Shown one piece after another: positions 17,260 through 25,435 of a stretch of DNA of 64,000 nucleotides. Both the position numbers and the translations under genes were made by a program. Numbering within the stretch: position 1 is the stretch's first letter; every line of letters starts with the position of its first letter. The stretch is taken from positions 89,275-153,274 of the forward strand of contig CAWEOT010000018.1 in NCBI GenBank assembly GCA_963810775.1, given 5' to 3'. Under the pieces are notes generated by a model. That model ran no database searches. It saw nothing but the letters and a program-made list of their open reading frames with translations, and was not told where the DNA came from. The stretch comes from DATBVX01 sp963810775. Lineage in GTDB: Bacteria > Pseudomonadota > Gammaproteobacteria > Steroidobacterales > Steroidobacteraceae.

Positions 17260-18474
17260 TCACTGAGCTTTGCTCATCTCGGCAGAGACTTTTTCTGCTT
17301 GCTGCAGGACCCGCAGCACGTTTTCCCCGGCAAGGAGCTTCAGGTCCTTATCGCTCCAGCCGCGATGAATCAGCTCCGCGAACAGGTTCGGATACATCGA
17401 CACGTCCGACAGTCCCTCGGGCCAGGCCGTGTTGCCGTCGAAGTCACTGCCAATGCCAATGCTCTCGACGCCCGCCACGCGACGCACGTACTCGATCTGA
17501 TCTGCCACCTTCGCGATCGAGGTCGGTGGCACCTTGACGCTCCCAGTGATCTCATCGAAGAGCTTCGTGCGTTCCTCTTCGGTCTTGACATCGCGTGACC
17601 GGCGGTTGAATTCCTCGATCACCGGCTGCATGACCTTCGCGACATCAGGATCGGTGAAGCCCGCGACGAAGGTAACCATCACGACTCCCCCATTGGCGGG
17701 CATCATCTTCAGGATGGCATCGGGCACGTTGCGCGGCACGTTGCAGATAGCACGGGCAGACGAGTGCGAAAAAATCACGGGCGCGCGCGACACGCGCAGT
17801 GCGTCCTCCATGGTCTCGGCGGAGGTGTGCGAGAGGTCCACGAGCATGCCGATGCGATTCATCTCGAGCACCACCTGTTCGCCGAACGGGGTGAGGCCAT
17901 GGTGCGCGGGGACGTCGGCTGCCGAATCCGCCCAGTCCGTGTTGGTGTTATGTGTAAGCGTCATATAGCGCACGCCCAGGTCGTAATAGGCACGCAGCGC
18001 GCCCAGTGAGTCCTCGATTGCGTGCCCGCCCTCGATGCCAAGCATGGATCCGATACGGCCCGCCTTCTTGGCTGCGCGAATGTCTTTAGCCGTGCTCGCA
18101 AGCTGAAACGCTTCGGGATATTGCGCGATCACACGACGCATCAGATCGATCTGTTCCAGCTGCGTGTGTGCCCATCCCGAGGTCAGCTCGCCAGGGACAT
18201 AGACGGACCAGAATTGCGCGCTGAGACCACCCTGTCGCAGCCGGGGAATATCTGTCTGGCCCGCGGTTGGCTTGCGCAGGTCGTACGCGACGATGTCGCC
18301 AGGCGTCTTCTTGTCGGTACGAATTGCCCACGGCAAATCGTTATGCCCGTCGAAGAGAATCGCGTCGCGGAGCACACGGCGCGCATGGTCGAGATCGGCC
18401 TGCGTGGGCGGTGATGCGACCGCAAAGTTCGCGCACACCAATGCCAGTACCAGGACAGCAGATCGAAGTATCAT
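17260..18474 (-). CDS. Membrane dipeptidase (M19), Sec-exported
   Basis: The second M19 zinc dipeptidase of the cluster, 404 residues, with a complete metal site: FDGHNDLPWA (first His and Asp), IEGGHAIED (bridging Glu), VDLSHTSAETM and IFSHSSARAICN (two His), and IGIGSDFDG. A Sec signal peptide (LVLALVCANFAVAS) sends it to the periplasm. ATG 18474 is preceded by GAGGAAA at good spacing, so the longer frame from 18486 is not used. It is convergent with the XRE-cupin gene. It differs from the Tat-exported copy in both export route and active-site motif, suggesting different substrate ranges. Confidence 0.93.
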   Translation of the reverse strand: MILRSAVLVLALVCANFAVASPPTQADLDHARRVLRDAILFDGHNDLPWAIRTDKKTPGDIVAYDLRKPTAGQTDIPRLRQGGLSAQFWSVYVPGELTSGWAHTQLEQIDLMRRVIAQYPEAFQLASTAKDIRAAKKAGRIGSMLGIEGGHAIEDSLGALRAYYDLGVRYMTLTHNTNTDWADSAADVPAHHGLTPFGEQVVLEMNRIGMLVDLSHTSAETMEDALRVSRAPVIFSHSSARAICNVPRNVPDAILKMMPANGGVVMVTFVAGFTDPDVAKVMQPVIEEFNRRSRDVKTEEERTKLFDEITGSVKVPPTSIAKVADQIEYVRRVAGVESIGIGSDFDGNTAWPEGLSDVSMYPNLFAELIHRGWSDKDLKLLAGENVLRVLQQAEKVSAEMSKAQ

Positions 18475-18801
18475 GTGTTTCCTCAAGTCAGGCCCGCTGC
18501 TGCGAGCACACGCCCATAGTACATCGTCATCGGAAGTCGCCGCCGCCGAGCCGCGTTCGAGCCGCGCGTCTTCCGGTTTTCCGCTGGCCGGCCATCATAT
18601 GAATAAAGAAACCTCCCGATTGCGCCAAAATGCCGACGGCAAGCGTCGCGCACGGAACCGAAACTACAGCACTCAGGGACAATACGACGCCGCTATCGCC
18701 CGCCGTAGAATGCGCCACGGCGGCTGATCTCAACAACGTCGAGCGCGCATTGCCGTCGGACAGCTCGGTTGGTGTAGCACTGTTCCCGCACGTCGCGACT
18801 C
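18475..18801. other. Intergenic region between dipeptidase and DedA genes
   Basis: A divergent intergenic space of 327 bases. Open frames on both strands (for example 18527-18736 minus) have neither a ribosome site nor recognisable content. The 16-bp box seen in the dipeptide cluster does not occur here. Promoters for the two flanking genes are expected but no clear -35/-10 pair was found. Confidence 0.4.
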
Positions 18802-19770
18802 ATGGAAGCGCTCATACATGTCATTGAGGCCTACGGACTGTGGGTCGTGTTCATCTGCGTTTTTCTCGACCAGGGCGGATTACCGTTTCCAGCGTATCCA
18901 CCGATGATCGTGACCGCCGCGCTCGCGGTCGAGACGGACAATTCCCTCTTGCCGATCGTGATCGTCGCGATCTTCGCGACCGTGGTCGCGGATCTGCTCT
19001 GGTTCGCGGGCGGCAGGCATTTTGGCCCGTCGCTCCTGCGCCTGATGTGCAAGCTATCGCTGTCGCCAGATTCCTGCGTCGGCATGACTCGCCGTGCCTA
19101 TGATCGATGGGGAGCGCCCTCCCTCATCTTCGCCAAGTACATTCCCGGATTCGCCGCAGTCGCGACGACACTCGCCGGCGAGACCGGCACGACTTTCAGG
19201 CGGTTTGTGTTCTATGACGCCATCGGCGCTGCACTGTGGGCGGGCGGCGCGATCGCACTCGGCGCCATCTTTCACGACGCAGTGGATGCGGTCCTGACGC
19301 AGCTGGACCTGCTGGGGCGTTACGCCGTGATACTGCTGATAGCCGCCCTCTTGCTGTTCATCGCCGTCAAGTGGTGGCGCCGTCGTCAATTTCTGGTCCG
19401 CTTCCGGATGGCGCGCATCTCTCCGTCGGACCTGCACGCACTCCTTGAATCCGGATCGCCCGTGACTGTCCTCGATGTTCGCAGTGAGGACCGACGTCGA
19501 TCATCCGGATGGATTCCTGGCAGCATCTACGCGCCCGATGTCTCGAATTTGCCGTTGTCCCCGAACGAAGAGGTGGTCGTCTATTGCGATTGCCCCAATG
19601 AGGCTTCCGCCGCAATCGCGGCGAGAAAGCTGCAACAAAGAGGATTCCAAAACGTGAGGCCTCTTTTCGGTGGCATCGAGGCGTGGCGAAGGCAGGGTCT
19701 GCCGCTGGATAGGTCGGCTGTGGATCACGCGTTGCAAACGGTAGCATCGCCGGCGAGCAATGAGTTCTAG
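18802..19770 (+). CDS. DedA-family membrane protein fused to a rhodanese domain
   Basis: The first about 200 residues are a DedA/SNARE-associated membrane domain with four to five hydrophobic segments and the family patches FLDQGGLPFPAYPPMI, KYIPGFAAVATTLAG and GAALWAG. DedA proteins are linked to lipid scrambling and membrane proton balance. The last about 105 residues are a cytoplasmic rhodanese domain (VTVLDVRSEDRR, then VVVYCDCPNEASA) with the active-site cysteine in the CDCPNEA loop, so sulfur transfer chemistry is possible. The single frame has no sign of error at the junction, and the cysteine argues against a dead domain. The start at ATG 18802 opens directly in the first helix. Confidence 0.88.
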   Translation: MEALIHVIEAYGLWVVFICVFLDQGGLPFPAYPPMIVTAALAVETDNSLLPIVIVAIFATVVADLLWFAGGRHFGPSLLRLMCKLSLSPDSCVGMTRRAYDRWGAPSLIFAKYIPGFAAVATTLAGETGTTFRRFVFYDAIGAALWAGGAIALGAIFHDAVDAVLTQLDLLGRYAVILLIAALLLFIAVKWWRRRQFLVRFRMARISPSDLHALLESGSPVTVLDVRSEDRRRSSGWIPGSIYAPDVSNLPLSPNEEVVVYCDCPNEASAAIAARKLQQRGFQNVRPLFGGIEAWRRQGLPLDRSAVDHALQTVASPASNEF

Positions 19771-19834
19771 TCCTCCGAGCCAACTGCGGCGCCTGCTTCC
19801 AGATCGCGCAGCCGCGCGACCAATCATTTCAAAG

Positions 19835-20956
19835 CTAGTCGATCGGCCAGGGCATAGTCTTCGGCAACGTAGTCGCCACAGGCGTGTCGGGCTCCGGTTC
19901 CAGTGCAATCATGTCGACAACGCGCCACCATGGCTCGACGCGCTCTGCGTGCGCGGGCTCCACCGGTTGGCCGAGACGCGGCATCACGAGTCGTGCTCCG
20001 GCCTTTGGGCCCAACTGCAGCAGGGTCTCCGCAGGCTGGTCCCACGCATGCATCGCAAGGCTGAACGTGCCCCAATGCACGGGCAGGAAGGCGCCGCCGC
20101 CGAGCAGTGTCAGCGCCTTGAGTGCGTTCTCGGGCCCCAAATGGATGTCGCCCCAGGCGGGATGGAATGCACCGACCTCCAACATGATGAGGTCGAAGGG
20201 CCCGAGCCGTTCGCGGATCGTTTGATATTCCGTCGTGAGCCCCGTATCGCCGCTGAAAAACGCTGCGTGTCGCTGCGAACGGATCACGATCGATGACCAC
20301 AAGGTTGCGTTGCGGTCCTTCAGGCCGCGCCCGGAAAAATGCTGCGAGGGTGCCGCGGTCACTGTGAGATCGGTGTTCGGCAGTCGGTGTGATTCCCACC
20401 AGTCGAGCTCGACGATGCGCTCGGGTCGCACGCCCCAGGCTTCCAAGTGCGCGCCGACGCCGAGCGAGGTCACGAACGGCACGTCGCGCTTCGCGAGCTC
20501 GCGGATGGTCGGATAGTCGAGGTGATCGTAGTGATCGTGCGACACGATCACGAGGTCCATCGGCGGCATCGCACGAAGGGGAACCGGAACGGGCTGGAAG
20601 CGCTTGGGGCCGGCGTGCCGTGATGGCGACGCGCGCGGTCCCCAGACCGGATCGGTGAGTACGCGAAGACCGTCGATCTCGATCAGCACCGTGGAATGGC
20701 CGAGCCAGGTGGCGCGCAGTCCACTGGCCGCTGGCTTGGTCCAAGCTTCCAGCGGATTCATCGATGGCAGCGGACCCCGCGGCACGCGCCGCTCGCCACC
20801 GCAAAGAAAATCCTTGAGCGTCGGCATCGACGCGTTCGGATCGCGCAAGCCCGGCAGGATCGCGTGCACATTGCGAAACCGCTCGCCGTTCCAGAGCGGC
20901 GAAGTCTTGATGCGTTCGAGCCGCGCGCCTTCCGACTTTCTACCGAGTGATTTCAT
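19835..20956 (-). CDS. MBL-fold metallo-hydrolase (NAPE-PLD/UlaG-like)
   Basis: A 373-residue metallo-beta-lactamase-fold hydrolase. The metal-binding signature is SHDHYDHLD (HxHxDH), with the further ligands in AAPSQHFSGR and FSGDTGLT and the late His in LPVHWGTF. The N-terminal region (SPLWNGERFRN, LRATWLGHSTVLIEI) matches the NAPE-phospholipase D-like group, which cleaves phospholipid or lactone substrates. No signal peptide is obvious. The start overlaps the stop of a small upstream frame by 17 bases, suggesting a two-gene transcript under the TetR-type operator at 21.17 kb. Confidence 0.88.
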   Translation of the reverse strand: MKSLGRKSEGARLERIKTSPLWNGERFRNVHAILPGLRDPNASMPTLKDFLCGGERRVPRGPLPSMNPLEAWTKPAASGLRATWLGHSTVLIEIDGLRVLTDPVWGPRASPSRHAGPKRFQPVPVPLRAMPPMDLVIVSHDHYDHLDYPTIRELAKRDVPFVTSLGVGAHLEAWGVRPERIVELDWWESHRLPNTDLTVTAAPSQHFSGRGLKDRNATLWSSIVIRSQRHAAFFSGDTGLTTEYQTIRERLGPFDLIMLEVGAFHPAWGDIHLGPENALKALTLLGGGAFLPVHWGTFSLAMHAWDQPAETLLQLGPKAGARLVMPRLGQPVEPAHAERVEPWWRVVDMIALEPEPDTPVATTLPKTMPWPID

Positions 20957-21137
20957 AAGACACCATCGGCGCCTCTACGCTGGTCCTTTCATTGATCGGT
21001 ATTTGTGACTCCCGGACCTTGGCGTGCGAGGCGATCACCTCGAGCCACGTCAGACCGCCGGCGACGAGGCGATCGCCAGCGACCAGAGGTGTTTCAACGG
21101 TGCTGCGGCCCAAGCCGCCCGAGCTTTCAGTGCACAT
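20940..21137 (-). CDS. Possible 65-residue protein upstream of the MBL gene
   Basis: This frame has more support than its length suggests: GAGG sits eight bases before ATG 21137, a TATATA element lies further upstream, and an operator-like palindrome overlaps the expected -35. Its stop overlaps the MBL gene start by 17 bases, as in coupled genes. The protein (opening MCTESSGGLGRSTVETP, later GGLTWLEVI) has no recognised domain or signal peptide. It may be a small partner of the hydrolase, a leader peptide, or the head of a gene lost by deletion. Confidence 0.35.
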   Translation of the reverse strand: MCTESSGGLGRSTVETPLVAGDRLVAGGLTWLEVIASHAKVRESQIPINERTSVEAPMVSYEITR

Positions 21138-21168
21138 GGCGCATACCTCAGATATATAGAGTAGACAA

Positions 21169-21186
21169 ATCGAGCGCGTACTCACT
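21169..21186 (-). promoter_or_regulatory. Second TetR-type operator, before the MBL operon
   Basis: ATCGAGCGCGTACTCACT matches the palindrome in front of the tetR gene (ATTGAGTGTGTACTCAAT) at 14 of 18 positions and keeps the right half GTACTCA exactly. It lies just upstream of TATATA (about 21152-21157) on the minus strand, where a bound repressor would cover the -35 of the transcript carrying the small frame and the MBL gene. Confidence 0.5.
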
Positions 21187-21217
21187 CATAGAAAAGATCA
21201 AAAAAATAGCAGCGGAC

Positions 21218-21784
21218 CTAGTGGGTGACGGCGTTCCAGAACGCCTCAAAACCGGAGTCGATGTAACGCTTGGCCTGCCTGGGATCGCGCGCCATGAATT
21301 CGATGGTGGTCTCCGCCAACGAGCTCAGAATTGCCGATACGAATGCAGGCGGGAGCTTGCGCCCGCCGTCGCCGGTGCTCACCTCGACCATAGCGTTGAT
21401 GTCGGCGAAGGCCCGCGTGGTGGCAGCCTTGGTCTCGGCGCTGATGCGTTCTGACACGGCTAGCTGTGCGAGGACCTTGCGCTTCTTCGGCGATCGCACG
21501 CCCCAATCCACATATGCCTGCCAGGTGTGGCGCACCCGGTTCTTCAGGATTTCATCCTTCGGGTAGCCCGCCGACACGGCCTCGCGCAGCTCCGTCTTGA
21601 GATCCAGATAGATCTGGTTCAGCAGCTCGTCCTTCGTGTTGAAGTAGGTGAACAGCGTGCCTTCGGCGACTCCCGCGAGTTGCGCGATCTTGGCCGTCGG
21701 TGCGCCCACCCCCTGTTCCGCGATCACCTGGATGGCGGCTGCCAGAATCGCGTTGCGCTTGTCTTCGCTCTTGGGACGGGCCAT
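21218..21784 (-). CDS. TetR-family repressor
   Basis: A 188-residue regulator with a TetR DNA-binding domain at the N-terminus (AILAAAIQVIAEQGVGAPTAKIAQLAGVAEGTLFTYFNTKDEL) and a helical C-terminal ligand domain. ATG 21784 (MARPKSEDK) is the natural start; the longer frame runs through its own operator. A perfect palindrome 19 bases upstream indicates autoregulation, and a second copy beyond its 3' end points to the MBL operon as target. The ligand is unknown; many TetR proteins of this form sense lipophilic compounds or acyl derivatives. Confidence 0.92.
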   Translation of the reverse strand: MARPKSEDKRNAILAAAIQVIAEQGVGAPTAKIAQLAGVAEGTLFTYFNTKDELLNQIYLDLKTELREAVSAGYPKDEILKNRVRHTWQAYVDWGVRSPKKRKVLAQLAVSERISAETKAATTRAFADINAMVEVSTGDGGRKLPPAFVSAILSSLAETTIEFMARDPRQAKRYIDSGFEAFWNAVTH

Positions 21785-21802
21785 GGAAGTAGTAGTGGCA
21801 TT

Positions 21803-21822
21803 GATTGAGTGTGTACTCAATC
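21803..21822 (-). promoter_or_regulatory. Perfect palindromic operator of tetR
   Basis: GATTGAGT-GTGT-ACTCAATC has two perfectly complementary 8-base arms around a 4-base spacer, the size and form expected for a TetR dimer site. It lies 19 bases upstream of the tetR start codon. Confidence 0.75.
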
Positions 21823-21888
21823 ATAAATCGACTGGGGCCTTCTTGCAAGCCCAGACGTCGAAGGTGGATCGCCGTGTGCCTAGCAAGC

Positions 21889-23445
21889 CTACTCGTCGCG
21901 CGCGAGGCGCGCTTCGGCGAGATCGATTTGACGCTCGAGACGGGTCAGCACGTCATCGCCGATCTCACCGTTCTGCCACAGCTTGAGCAGCGCCTCGCGT
22001 TGTGCGGCGGCTGCGCCGAGCCACAGGCGCACCTCGCTGTCGGGCGAAATCGCGCTACCTGATCGCTGCAGTGATCGGTTGTTGAAGAAGCGCTTCACCG
22101 CCACGGCTTCATGCGCGGGCAGCCCATGCTCGGCGACCAACCGGTTCACGGCCTGGATCGCCGCGCGGCGCATTGCCTCGGCCGCGACCTCCGTTTCGGT
22201 ATCTGCGGATGTGTCCTTCTCGAGTCGCAGTGCCTTGATCAAGGCCGGCAGCGTCAACCCCTGGCCTACCAGCGTCACGAAAACGATGCCGAAGGCCATC
22301 AGGATCACGAGGTCGCGCTGCGGAAACGGCTCACCGCCCGGCAGTGTGGTCGGCAGAGCCAGCGCCGCGGCCAGGGTGACGACCCCGCGCATGCCACACC
22401 AGCTGACAAGAGTCGAAATTCGAGCGGAGGCCGGATCAGTGCGACGCAAACGCGGCACCAGCAAACGCACGCCGTAGGTCGCCGTGAAGATCCACAAGAA
22501 TCGCACGCCGATCGCGACCGCGCTCAGCACGGCGACCAGGGCTGCAACATGCTGCCAGGACAGGGCCTGGTGCTCCATTAGCGACGCGGCGGCCATCGGC
22601 AACTGGATCCCGATGAGCACGAATATGAGGCAATTGACCACGAACACGGCGGCGCGCCAGAAGGTGAGAATGTTGAGGCGCGCAACCGCGGAGCTGCGCC
22701 GATGTGCCCACCGTGCTCTATAGAGTCCGACCGCGACCACGCCGAGGACACCGGACACCTGCAGCAACTCGCACAGCCAGTAGACCGCAAAAGGAGTCGT
22801 CAACGACATCGCGAGCTCAAGCATCGGATCGTGCAGGCGCTCCTGCAGCTGCGCTGTGATCCAGCCCATCGCCACGCCGAGCACGATTCCACCGACCGCG
22901 ATCAGACCAAACTGGCCGACCAGCGCCCAACCGGAAAATATGCCGGTCAGCGCAGTAGCCACGGCGAACCGGTAGAGCACCAGGCCCGTGGCGTCGTTCA
23001 CCAGGCTCTCGCCCTCCAGGAGCGTCACGATCCGGCGCGGCAAGCGGAAGCGTCTCAGCACCGCGGTCGCCGCCACTGCATCCGGCGGCGAGACGATAGC
23101 GCCCAATGCGAATGCGACTGCCCACGGTGCTTCTGGTACCAACCACTTGAACGCGATGCCCACGGCCAGCGTCGTCGTCGCCACGAGGCCGATGGCGAGC
23201 AGCAGGATGGGGCGCAGCAACGAGCGGAAATCGCGCCACGAGGTGGCGAGAGCCGCCGGGTACAACACGGCGGGCAGCACGATGGCCAGCACCAATTCGG
23301 GCTCGAGCCCCAGCCCGGGCCAGGGGTACGCGAATCCGAGTCCGATTCCCGCGATGACCAGCACGATTGGGTACGGCACGCGGATACGGTTCGCCAGCCA
23401 GCCGGCCGCGATCGCGCATACCATCACCAGGATGAAAGAAATCAC
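21889..23445 (-). CDS. Na+/H+ antiporter (CPA1 family)
   Basis: A 518-residue inner-membrane exchanger with about twelve membrane helices. The ion-binding region reads GAIVSPPDAVAATAVLRR and LLEGESLVNDATGLVLYR, the two most conserved CPA1 signatures (NhaP/NHE type), and SWCGMRGVVTLAAALALP lies near the end of the helical part. The C-terminal about 110 residues are a cytoplasmic helical tail. GTG 23445 is chosen because GGAGAGGGG precedes it; the longer frame has no such site. It exchanges sodium (or potassium) for protons in pH and salt homeostasis. The small membrane-protein remnant follows divergently 71 bases away. Confidence 0.92.
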   Translation of the reverse strand: MISFILVMVCAIAAGWLANRIRVPYPIVLVIAGIGLGFAYPWPGLGLEPELVLAIVLPAVLYPAALATSWRDFRSLLRPILLLAIGLVATTTLAVGIAFKWLVPEAPWAVAFALGAIVSPPDAVAATAVLRRFRLPRRIVTLLEGESLVNDATGLVLYRFAVATALTGIFSGWALVGQFGLIAVGGIVLGVAMGWITAQLQERLHDPMLELAMSLTTPFAVYWLCELLQVSGVLGVVAVGLYRARWAHRRSSAVARLNILTFWRAAVFVVNCLIFVLIGIQLPMAAASLMEHQALSWQHVAALVAVLSAVAIGVRFLWIFTATYGVRLLVPRLRRTDPASARISTLVSWCGMRGVVTLAAALALPTTLPGGEPFPQRDLVILMAFGIVFVTLVGQGLTLPALIKALRLEKDTSADTETEVAAEAMRRAAIQAVNRLVAEHGLPAHEAVAVKRFFNNRSLQRSGSAISPDSEVRLWLGAAAAQREALLKLWQNGEIGDDVLTRLERQIDLAEARLARDE

Positions 23446-23516
23446 GGTGTCCCCTCTCCCGCCTGCGGGAACATATTTGTAGGATGCAGGAGGGGATGCA
23501 AGCACCGGGCACCGAA

Positions 23517-23627
23517 ATGTTTCACGACTGGGAAGATTTCTACCTCATCGTGGGTTCAGCGGCCGGAGCGCTGATCGGCATCATGTTCGTGGGATCTGGG
23601 AACCTATCTCTTGCAGAGGGAGCGTGA
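23517..23627 (+). pseudogene. Truncated small membrane protein (WEDFYLIVGSAAGALIG type)
   Basis: The frame starts MFHDWEDFYLIVGSAAGALI, which I recognise as the opening of a family of roughly 160-residue four-helix membrane proteins. After GIMFV it departs into unrelated residues and stops at 36 codons. Only the first helix survives, so this is the 5' remnant of a gene lost by deletion, probably when the antiporter and VOC genes were joined. Confidence 0.5.
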
Positions 23628-23642
23628 TCGGCGCTAGCAACA

Positions 23643-24083
23643 ATGATTCGTGTCACTGGAATCGATCATCTCGCCATCCGGGTCAGTGACTACGAGAAGT
23701 CAAAAGCCTTCTACGCTCGCCTGTTCAAGTTTCTTGGGTTCAAAATTTCTGACGAGTACGAAGACGCGATCGGATGGACGAACGGCAAGACGCGCTTCTG
23801 GATTTCGCCGGCCGATGCTAAAGGTCGCACGCACAAGCATCGCGCCGGCAATATCGGCTTTCATCACTACGCATTCCAGCTTCGCAGCCGCAAAGACGTG
23901 GACGCCTTGCAGGCGTTTCTTGAGGAGATCGGCGCGACCATCGTGGATCCGGCGGCCGAGTATTACGACGATTACTACGCGGTGTTCTTCCTCGACCCCG
24001 ACGGACTGAAGCTCGAAGGCATGAAATATGGCGAGCGCCACGCGCAGGCTGCCCGAAAGAGGGCCAAAAGAGCCAGGAAGTGA
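23643..24083 (+). CDS. VOC-superfamily (glyoxalase-like) protein
   Basis: A 146-residue protein with two beta-alpha-beta-beta-beta units of the vicinal-oxygen-chelate fold. The first opens IDHLAIRVSDYEKSKAFYARLF. The second has NIGFHHYAFQLRSRKDVDAL and the closing VFFLDPDGLKLEGM. Likely metal ligands are H9, the central His and the final Glu, as in glyoxalase I and ring-cleavage relatives. Substrate unknown; it could be a lyase, an isomerase or a resistance protein. A basic tail ends the chain. No operon partner. Confidence 0.82.
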   Translation: MIRVTGIDHLAIRVSDYEKSKAFYARLFKFLGFKISDEYEDAIGWTNGKTRFWISPADAKGRTHKHRAGNIGFHHYAFQLRSRKDVDALQAFLEEIGATIVDPAAEYYDDYYAVFFLDPDGLKLEGMKYGERHAQAARKRAKRARK

Positions 24084-24164
24084 CGCGTGCCGGGTGCGAT
24101 TTCACCGAGCACGGGCGCCTGATAGCATCACGGCCTCGCCGTCGGATTTCCAGGGGAACCCAGA

Positions 24165-25355
24165 ATGAACAACAGAATAAAGGTGCTGCGCTGCGCTAGC
24201 GCACTCGCACTGGTTTTGAATCTCTCACTTGCCTACGCCGACATCACGATGGAAGAGCGAATCTCGGTGGAAGGCCTGGTGAAGTTTGCAAACATGAATG
24301 GCAAGACGGTGACTACCGTCGCCGGTGACCGAGCTCGCACCGATAGCGACCTGCAGATGGAGTCGAAACTCATGCGCATGTTCGCAGGCAGCGCCATGGG
24401 GCCGACGGCTGAAATCATTCGATTGGATCAGGAGAAGACCTACTCGTTGAATGTAAAGAAGAAGGAATACACCGAGCAAACCTTCGCCGAAATGCGCGCG
24501 AACTGGCAGAAGATGATGGACCAGGCGCAGCAGGCACAGGCTCAGGCACAAGCCCAGGCCCAACAGACACAAGGCGCGCCGGGACCCGTGGACCAGTCGC
24601 AATGTGAGTGGTCGGAACCCAAATCGGAGGTCAAGCGCACGGGCGAGAAAAAGACTTTCGGTGGCTACGAGGCAGAAAGGGTCAGCATCGCTGCGACCCA
24701 GACGTGCAAGGACAAGAAGAGCGGCGCGGTGTGTGATTTCACGCTCAACCTTGACGAGTGGCTCTCCGCTGGCTTCACCCAGGACGCTGAGATCACGCAC
24801 TTCTACACGACATACGCGGAGAAGATGGGCTTCACGACGCAACTGTCCCGCGATGCCGCTCAGCGCGCAGAAGCACTCTTCGGCAGTTACAAGGGCCTTT
24901 GGGGCGAAGTCGCTACCAAGCTTCGTGATGTGCAAGGACATCCGGTCAAAACTACATTCGGCCTGAGCGTCGGCGGCCCCCAATGCGACACGACGAAGGG
25001 CGCGGCCGATGCGTCTGCAGCCAGCACGCCACCGACCAGCGATGAAGTAGGACAGGCCGCAGCGACGGCCACTGGCGAAGCTGTAGGGGAGGCAGCTGCC
25101 CAGAAGGCAGGAGAGTCATCACTGAGCGGAGTTGCAGGCAAGTTGGGTGGCAAGATCGGATCACTCTTTGCCAAGAAGAAGACCGAGCCTGCTCCGACAA
25201 CCGCGGCGCCCGCACCTGCCGAGGCACCGACCACCGCGCCGGGCATGGTAAGCATGATGCAGATGTCCGTCGAATTGATGTCGGTCAATCACAACGCGGC
25301 GGGCGCCGGCACCTTCGACGTGCCGGCCGACTTCAAGAAGGTCGCGGCAAAATAG
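24165..25355 (+). CDS. Exported DUF4412-like protein
   Basis: A 396-residue periplasmic protein with a signal peptide (cleavage after SLAYA). The N-terminal part, with MEERISVEG, GDRARTDSD and IIRLDQEKTYSLNVKKKEYTE, is the pattern of the DUF4412 group of exported proteins, which report on a bound or modified state but have no known activity. Next come a run of alternating Gln and Ala (about residues 119-135), a Cys-containing middle, an Ala/Gly-rich amphipathic stretch, a Lys-rich KKK segment and a short conserved end (TFDVPADFKKV). The Gln/Ala run and low-complexity linkers suggest a flexible multi-part protein. Confidence 0.6.
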   Translation: MNNRIKVLRCASALALVLNLSLAYADITMEERISVEGLVKFANMNGKTVTTVAGDRARTDSDLQMESKLMRMFAGSAMGPTAEIIRLDQEKTYSLNVKKKEYTEQTFAEMRANWQKMMDQAQQAQAQAQAQAQQTQGAPGPVDQSQCEWSEPKSEVKRTGEKKTFGGYEAERVSIAATQTCKDKKSGAVCDFTLNLDEWLSAGFTQDAEITHFYTTYAEKMGFTTQLSRDAAQRAEALFGSYKGLWGEVATKLRDVQGHPVKTTFGLSVGGPQCDTTKGAADASAASTPPTSDEVGQAAATATGEAVGEAAAQKAGESSLSGVAGKLGGKIGSLFAKKKTEPAPTTAAPAPAEAPTTAPGMVSMMQMSVELMSVNHNAAGAGTFDVPADFKKVAAK

Positions 25356-25435
25356 CTCGTCTTTCGATTCTGCGCGACGTGGGGCCGCCTGACGGCCAGC
25401 GGAACCATGCGGCTCGAACTGACCACTGCATCGAC

